Assembly: GCA_963969395.1 (NCBI GenBank)
Contig: OZ017795.1
Span: 9,238,001-9,302,000, forward strand
Direction of reading: 5' to 3'
Length of the DNA stretch: 64,000 bases
DNA from: Pseudoscleropodium purum
Lineage: Eukaryota > Streptophyta > Bryopsida > Hypnales > Brachytheciaceae
A program made the translations under genes and the position numbers. Below the pieces are notes generated by a model. The model worked only from the letters and a program-made list of their open reading frames with translations, did no database searches and was not told the origin of the DNA. This document shows positions 57,301 to 64,000 of this stretch, piece by piece (position 1 is the first letter of the stretch; each line of letters begins with the position of its first letter).

Positions 57301-60069
57301 CTCCATAATTTGGAGGCCAATCTTGGGTCAAATACCACAGTTTTCAAGGATGGACATTCCACTGATCCCAGCAAGATGGGAAAGAGAAGGGCATCATTTT
57401 GGACATGATCTCATGTGTGCCAATCTGCAAGACAAAAATGTGAGGAAACAGGGAAAGGTTGGATTGTTTGAAGAATTTTTTTATAAAAAGGGATTCAAAG
57501 CTTCAAGTGAGGTACATGAACCAACAAGGACCAGGCATCATGTGGCTCATTGGTCGAGAGGCTCATGTCCACTTACAAATTGTGCATGATGATAAGAAGC
57601 AAAAGTGCTAATGAGACAGAAGGAAGGACTGTGGCAGATCCGTTCCTATCCTGTAAGAAGAAGAAGTTGCCTGTCTCCCAATAAGATTCCTTTGCATCTG
57701 TAATCCATGAACTTTACATCTTTTATGGAATGAATCGTATTTTTCCAAAGATTTTTGAATCACTTATGAATTTTCAAACGGGTTGGATCATAGGTCCCTA
57801 TTTGTGACCCTAGGTCTTTCATAAACGGTTCATTTGCAATTCTAAGTAAAAATGGGGAAAACAAAGAGAATGATTGGCTCTTGCAATTAATAATGTTTTT
57901 TTTCCTTGGTTCATTCAATGACTATACTGGTTAATTTCAAAACCATCTCATGTCTATTTCACAGCCATTTATAGGGTCCATTCTTAATGTCCGCACTGTT
58001 TTACAACCTCCTGTCTTAGTATTAGGGGTTGTCACACATTCAATGAGAAGCAAAATTATATGAAGTTCAATAAGTTGGTGAGAGAAAAGAGGAGCCAATG
58101 GGGAGCCATTCTATGTGAAGGTATGACACCCCTTAATTGATGTGTGGAGCATGAAGAATGAAAACTGGAGAATGCGTTCACCTACAAAGGAAAAGGATTT
58201 GTGAGCAAGGATTTTGCAACCAATTTTGGGGTAGAGCATGTATGCATTGTCAATGTTGCATCCGATTGTTGAAGAGGGCTGATAGTTGCAGAACACATCT
58301 CGAGTGAGACGTCGATGGTGGTAGTGTGATTGGGTTGGAAGTGACTCACAAAGAGTGAATGCAAGATCAAAAATTCTCTGACAAATTTTCTTCAAGTCCA
58401 TTTCTATACCTCCAAAGGAGAAGAAACAAGATTTTTCTATTCTTGGCAAATGGGAGCTCTACAAGCCATATGCAACCAATCGAAAAGTGTTGCGTCTCAA
58501 TTCTCTGAGAATTGAACTTCTATTAAGAATGAAAAGGGATGGAGTGAAAAGAACAGTCAATAGGACTGCTTCTCCGTGAAGAAGGTGGGACCATCTTTTT
58601 CACTGTGTGAAGAATGAGAAAAGACACAACTTGTTAATCTTCCCCACGGTTCCTCAACCTTCACGATTTTTTCAATCTTCATGCCCATTCTTCACTTCCA
58701 AAGGAGATGAGAAAAACTTCTCAATCTTTAGAGAATGAGCCTTCTTCAATTCAAGAAGGGAGTGTCACATCTTTATTCTCTAAAAATTGAGAATGGAGAG
58801 AAGGTGTATCAACTCCAATTATTGACCAAAATATATCTCTAAATAAGGTGAAAACACCCAAATTTGTCAAAATAAGGAATTCAACATAGTCAGGGCCACC
58901 TTTTTCTAAGAAAAAAAACATTTTTGAAGTAGTAGTAATTAAAAATCATGAATTTAAAAGAATACATAATTTTTGGATAAGATATGCAATTACTACGAAC
59001 TTTCGAATAGTGGAACTTCCTACACTATTGAAATTGTCAAATCACTTGGTATTAGTATTGAAATCTAAGGAATTAGCAAGCAACCAATCATAATTATATA
59101 TGAAAATGGTTTAATAGCAGTTTTGGATATACTTTCAATAGAAATCTACTAGTCAAGAATGTAAACATGACTAGATTTGTGTGTTTCTATCTTAATTATG
59201 TATTTTATAATTCACTCATAAAATCTCCAAAGAAATCATGAAAATTAATATATAAACATTTTATATATTTTTCAAATTTTGACAAAGTTTTGAAGATCTT
59301 TGAATTCTATTATGATAAATGTAAATATTAGGGGTCATATTTTAGTCAATACTATTTCATGCAATAAAATCTTAAAATTAATGAGCTTTTTACAACAAAA
59401 TTCCAAAAAAAATTCTCACTCTTCTAACTAAAGAATCATAGAGATTTTATATTTGTATTAAAAAAAATTCACCAATATATTTGAAATAAATTTAAAATAT
59501 GTCTATATTTTATTTAAATATATTGATAAATAAATTTATACGAATGTTTTAATTGTACCTCAATATAACCAAAATTTGTTGAATTAATATAATTTTTCAA
59601 TTAGTTATAGAATTTTTTATGAAAATACAAAACATTTTGAGAGACACTATTTCTTGAGAATTGTCAAGGTAACCTATTTGTATGGTAGTGACCGTAAGTG
59701 AAAAAATAACAACCATTGGATGAGATTAAACAAACCTAAGACCACCCTCCACTAGTGTGCAATGTGAATTAAGTAAAAAAGATGTCATTGAAGTCATATT
59801 AACCGCATGATTTGAAAAAAAGCTAATAATTCCTTTTGGAAAGTCAATAACAGTGAGATTTGGTCATGTAATATATGTATGTAGTAGCAATGATAGGACT
59901 TTGTTTATGCTTCTTCGTATAAACATGTAATATGTAAATCAAATATTCAAATTAATTAATTTTATTCATTTATGAATTATGCATTATGATTGTTTCTAAA
60001 AATTGTAATTGGTTGTAGAGTAATAACCAAAATTAAATTTATTAAAGGATTTGATTAAATTTTTGTACA
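54367..60069. other. 5.7 kb AT-rich gene-free DNA
   Basis: No gene is recognised. An AT microsatellite with AAATT runs lies at about 55285-55331. The dispersed block at about 57745-57985 matches 43075-43310. The 57.0-58.8 kb part is less AT-rich and includes a 112-codon minus-strand frame (58111-58449) that I do not recognise. From 58.8 kb on the DNA is very AT-rich. Confidence 0.4.
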
Positions 60070-60440
60070 ATTCATTTCATAGAGTGGATTCAAATTAATT
60101 CATTTCATAGAATGGATTCAAATTAATTCATTTCATAGAGTGAATTCAAATTAATTCATTTCATAGAATGAATTCAAATTAATTCATTTCATAGAGTGAA
60201 TTCAAATTAATTCATTTCATAGAATGAATTCAAATTAATTCATTTCATAGAGTGAATACAAATTAATTCATTTCATAGAATGAATTCAATGTAATTCATT
60301 TGACACTAAATTCAAATTAATTTTGTTGAAAGAATGAATCCAAATTAATTCACTTCAAAGAACGAATTCAATCTACTTCACTTCAAAGAACGAATTCAAA
60401 CTACTTCACTTCAAAGAATGAATTCAATTTAATTCATTTG
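60070..60440. repeat. 28-bp minisatellite with alternating variants
   Basis: About 13 units of TTCATTTCATAGA followed by RTGAATTCAAATTAA. In units 1 to 8 the variable position alternates strictly between G and A (AGAGTG, AGAATG), which makes a 56-bp higher-order unit. Units 9 and 10 are degenerate, and units 11 to 13 form a second type (TTCACTTCAAAGAACG and close variants). Confidence 0.95.
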
Positions 60441-61650
60441 AGAGAGTTTTAGCAATTTGAAAAGACAAATTTTAGTAGCATGAGATTGAAGAGATTAGAG
60501 TTTAGGATTGAATGTAAAAGTTTTCCGTGAAATGAAAAAATGAGAAATTAAATTTTTCAATGTAATTTAGGGTTTGTTGTGTGAATGAAGCAATTGAAGA
60601 GGAAAAAAGTGAATTCAGAGATTGAGTGTTTCAATGTAGGGAATTGGAAATGATTTTTGTTCAATGGCTACATGCCATGTGTTAATGTGTACAAAATTTA
60701 TTCCGTGACTACCGCCTACTATTAGGCTTGTACATGGTGTTACACTATCACCTCAAAAGTGGCAATAATTGCCTACTTTACAAAATCATTACAAAACATT
60801 TTAAGAACCACTATACATGTCCTAAAGTTATCAAAAATTTTGATGAAAATTTGAAATTATTATGGACTAATGAAGAATAAGCAAAAGAAATTCATATCAA
60901 ATACAAAAAATGATTAAAAAATCTAAAAATTTCACCATTTTTATATATTATGGTTCAAAATCTCATAATATAAATCAAAAGTCTCTATCATTCTATAATT
61001 AAAAAATCAATATACCAAAATTATAGGGTAGAATTTCAAATGACAATAAAATATTGAATTTTAGATATTTCAAATTGGAATAGAATTTAGACTTACTAAG
61101 CTTCATTTCATTGCTTGCTCTCAATTTTTTTTTATAAATGAACAGTTAAACTTTAGATCAAGAGTACAGTTGCCAAAATATACTAAAAGAACATCTTTTA
61201 TCATCTGATTTTCTAACATTTTCTTATGTACAGAGGTCAATAATGCCTCTGTAAAGGAATTTGTAGCACCATCTTCTACAAGCATATTCAAAGAATACTA
61301 AAAAAAATCAGAAAAATATTTATCTTCATCCAAAATTGCCATTTGGAATCATCAAGAAATACTTTGGGGCTCTAAATTAGGTGGTAGTTGCATAAGTATA
61401 GGGGAGTTGTCCATGGAAGTAGGTACATCCAAAATAGTGATGGACTTTAAATTGTTATATATAAATTGTTGCCCAGGATGAAGATATAAGAATGAAGATG
61501 CACACCTTCTCAATACTAAAGCTTAGTGTTGATATATAATATCTATATATGGTTCTTTAAAAATTGATAACTTATCCATACAATGTCTCAATAAAGTATG
61601 CTAATTCTAAATTCTTGAAAGATGTGATTTTATCACCAAAGTTGACAACC
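60441..61650. other. AT-rich gene-free DNA
   Basis: No gene or defined element is recognised between the minisatellite and the next transposon. Confidence 0.4.
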
Positions 61651-62584
61651 TTAACCCCTAAAGTTCCTTCACTATGCTTTTGCCAAAAATGCTCCAGAAC
61701 TTGCCACTTCTTATACAAGTTTCAAAATTTAGAAAAAAAACATTTTTGAACACATATGACCATATGATCTTGTAGAACACTTGTTTGAAAATATGTGGTA
61801 AAAATTTCAAAAAACTCCACCATGTAGATTTCAAGATATTAGCATTTGAAGTGACAAAAATCATTTTTTTGTCCCTTCAAAAAAATGGGCAATTGAACTT
61901 TACAAGGTCACTTTTGTATGAAAAAATGTTCAAAATGATTGCAACTCTTTGGACTCATTCTTCAAGGCATGTTGGCTAGATGCTTGAAATTTTTTAGATC
62001 ATTTGGAATTGTACAACATATAGGAAAAAAATAGTAAGTAAAAAGATGTAGAGAATGGTTCAAAATACTAAATTATTAACAATTTATTTATGGAATTGAA
62101 AAATACCAATTCCAATGGTTCAAATGTTGTGATAAACAATCTTCAGGTAATGTTTTCATTCTTTTCCAAAAATATTGAAAATTGAGTTCAATAAAGGACT
62201 TCAAAGTTTATTTTGGTGTAGAAAATCCATTATTGCTTGCAAACTAAAACACCTCATAACTTTTGATTCATTGATCAAAATGGAATAATTCAAAGTTTTT
62301 AATGTATATAGAAATCTAGAAAACCAATTTTAAATTTAGATTTTTGAAAAAAATTATTTTTTCAGATGTACTCGAACTCCCTAAGTTGAGAAACAAACTA
62401 CATATTAGGCTATAACTTTTGACTCATGTTTCCAAATGTCTTGAAATTTAGTGCACATGAAAGATATTCCTTGTCCACACCTTCAATCAAAATCAAGGCC
62501 CAAAATATAGAAATCTCTAGTCACATACACCTACCAAAAAATTTTATGTTGCTAAAAAACGCAGTTTGGTCTTTTAGGGGTTAA
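61651..62584. mobile_element. TTAA-flanked MITE, 0.93 kb (copy E, best preserved)
   Basis: The left end is TTAA-CCCCTAAAGTTCC and the right end is GGTCTTTTAGGGG-TTAA, with perfect short terminal repeats (CCCCTAAA) and TTAA on both sides. It is collinear with 6274-7208 throughout. Target TTAA and CCC-type ends suggest piggyBac-like mobilisation. No transposase is encoded, and no autonomous partner lies in the window. Confidence 0.88.
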
Positions 62585-63085
62585 GTTTTCAAATTTCTCT
62601 ATGAGTAGTAGATAAATTCCTCATTTCTACAATTTTTTTATAATTCATTTTTTTGGACACTTTAAGTCCTTAGCATCCTTATTGGACTAAAGTGCGTTTG
62701 AATCTTCTTTCAATTGCTAATGAAATTCACTAAAAATAAAAATTGCTATATAATAACTAAGCATAAATGCAATTAGTGATGATTGTCGTGCACACATGGC
62801 ACTTTTAGGAGGCAAGAACAGTGTAGCCATCATCAACTTGAAGATAGTGGTCTAATACTAGGGAATGCTAGGCACCTCCAAATGCACCATTAACCCAAAC
62901 CAACCATCATCACTCTAGACACATTTCCCAAGTCAATTTGTACTTGTGGAAGAAATGATTTTAGAACCTCTTCCAAAAAATACATTGACCCTTTCTAACT
63001 TTTACATACAAAATCCAAATGTTGTATTCTTTGGTGCATTGGAACTTCCTTTCACTTGTATGAAAATTATAACACTCAAATAACA
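62585..63085. other. AT-rich spacer
   Basis: No gene is recognised. Part of this stretch (about 62930-63060, TTTAGAACCTCTTCC, ACATACAAAATCCAAATG) resembles 9130-9230, the flank of the other CATTAGAAGA element, so the two copies may sit inside a larger shared repeat. Confidence 0.45.
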
Positions 63086-63333
63086 CATTAGAAGAGTTTT
63101 GGGGGGTCCAAAAGCCTATTTCGGGCCTGTTCCCCTACAGCTGTTTCCCGTAGCGAGGGGAACGACCCGTTGTCAAATTTTCTTTTTCATAAATTAAAAA
63201 ATTAAAAAATTAAAAATTGGGCAATAACATGGCAAGGTCTTGGCCATGTCAGACCGTTGCACCAAACCTATTCCCTGTGTTTGCAGGCTGTAATAACTCA
63301 TAGGCATCCAGAGGCCCCAAAAATCTTCTAATG
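63086..63333. mobile_element. CATTAGAAGA-ended MITE, copy 2
   Basis: The ends CATTAGAAGAGTTTTGGGG and CCCCAAAAATCTTCTAATG form inverted repeats. It is collinear with 9959-10230, with shared GGCAAGGTCTTGGCCATG and GAGGCCCCAAAAATC. The target duplication is unclear and no coding sequence is present. Confidence 0.82.
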
Positions 63334-64000
63334 GTAGGAAAAAAGTAACAGTTTTGGAGGGTGGCTACCTTACATTCAAACAAAGAAGAAGTTTACATTT
63401 TAGAATCTAGTTTCTTTTGTTGTATTGTAGGGTGATAGGGTAGTAGGTAGGGTTTATTGTAACAAAAATTCACTAGAAAGCAATACAAAAACTTTCTAGC
63501 AATATTTGACAAAATATTCTTCCTTTTCTAGTGAATGAAATTGCAAAATGCTACTGAATCTTGAGATGGTATATTTGTGTCAAAAAAAATTCTTGAAATG
63601 ATATTTGGCTATTTTGAAAGAATGTATATTCTTTTGGATGAATATATATTTTTTCATCCATGTATTGCATATTTCATTCATTTTCATGGATGTAAACACC
63701 TTCATCACTCCACTGACGATCACTCTCTGCATTGCCAGCAGTAAATGAATAAAAAAACCTGGTAGTAGGGTACTTGAAGGGGTGGGCAGAATATGGCATA
63801 ATTAGGACCGACAGAATGTGGTACACGTGGCACTTTCCAATGCTATGATTGGTGGAATGATTTTCGTCCTCCTGAGGCAGCCTTAGATGGTGTCCTATTG
63901 GTTCCCTTGTTTTCCTTGCTTTCAGGAAAAAAACACTTTTCTGGGTGTAAGTACTTTCTGCCAGTAAAGTACATCAGTTCCACAGTGTAAACTTGCTCCC
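63334..64000. other. Gene-free end of window
   Basis: No gene is recognised. The block at about 63610-63725 (TTTGGATGAATATA, CATGGATGTAAACACC, TTCATCACTC) is an inverted relative of 36760-36840. The last 300 bases are less AT-rich and may approach a gene beyond the window edge. Confidence 0.35.

Noticed and set aside
57545..57575. TGGCTCATTGGTCGAGAGGCTC, resembling a tRNA A-box region.
   Set aside because: No B box at the right distance and no cloverleaf could be drawn.
43075..57985. The two same-orientation repeats as long terminal repeats of one 15-kb retrotransposon.
   Set aside because: No reverse transcriptase, integrase or gag motifs lie between them, and several unrelated MITEs and a pogo relic do.
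61651..61662. CCCTAAA-like motifs that could be interstitial telomeric repeats.
   Set aside because: Each occurs once, always next to TTAA and at an element end, not in tandem; transposon termini explain them better.
1..64000. CRISPR arrays, operons, rRNA or complete tRNA genes, or a clustered defence or metabolic system.
   Set aside because: None is seen; the DNA is eukaryotic nuclear and the four genes have unrelated roles.

Overview
The window looks like nuclear DNA of a land plant, possibly a non-seed plant such as a bryophyte. Three things point this way: spliced genes with GT-AG introns, plant-type gene families (ureide permease, a plant nardilysin-like M16 protease, a plant small cysteine-rich secreted protein, plant-type cytochrome c1), and AT-rich intergenic DNA packed with short inverted-repeat transposons. 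The species cannot be fixed from the sequence. Bryophyte is a guess from how far the proteins differ from remembered Arabidopsis homologues.

Four protein genes can be reconstructed. (1) A two-exon minus-strand gene (1301-3802) for a small secreted protein with 12 cysteines. (2) A 19-exon minus-strand gene (18124-27526) for a nardilysin-like M16A metalloprotease; its splice phases all agree and give 1011 residues with an exact HxxEH-x76-E zinc signature. (3) A five-exon plus-strand gene (29318-33335) for a ureide permease (UPS) of 427 residues, head-to-head with the protease across a 1.8 kb shared upstream region. (4) An intronless, GC-rich plus-strand gene (37229-38170) for mitochondrial cytochrome c1. 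The genes have unrelated functions, and nothing suggests a gene cluster or operon.

The remainder is a graveyard of mobile DNA. It includes TTAA-flanked elements with CCCCTAAA-type ends (four complete or probable copies, one inside protease intron 1), a TAA-flanked Harbinger-like element, a TA-flanked Stowaway-like foldback, a hAT-like element and its relative, a CACTA-type MITE, a pair with CATTAGAAGA ends, a large compound inverted repeat, and a poly-A retroposon with a 9-bp target duplication. A frameshifted pogo/Tigger-like transposase relic lies on the minus strand at about 50.9-51.7 kb. Tandem repeats include a 28-bp minisatellite with alternating variants, a 145-bp tandem duplication, and TTG and CCCG microsatellites. 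UPS intron 1 is itself built from three diverged repeat units.

Layout: 1-4.8 kb cysteine-rich protein gene; 4.8-18.1 kb transposon-rich and gene-free; 18.1-33.4 kb protease and permease pair; 33.7-37 kb AT-rich with transposons; 37-39.3 kb cytochrome c1; 39.3-64 kb gene-free, AT-rich and repeat-rich. I did not find a convincing new multi-gene system. The most unusual points are the active-site glutamate codons split by introns in the protease, the TTAA element family, and the repeat-built UPS intron.
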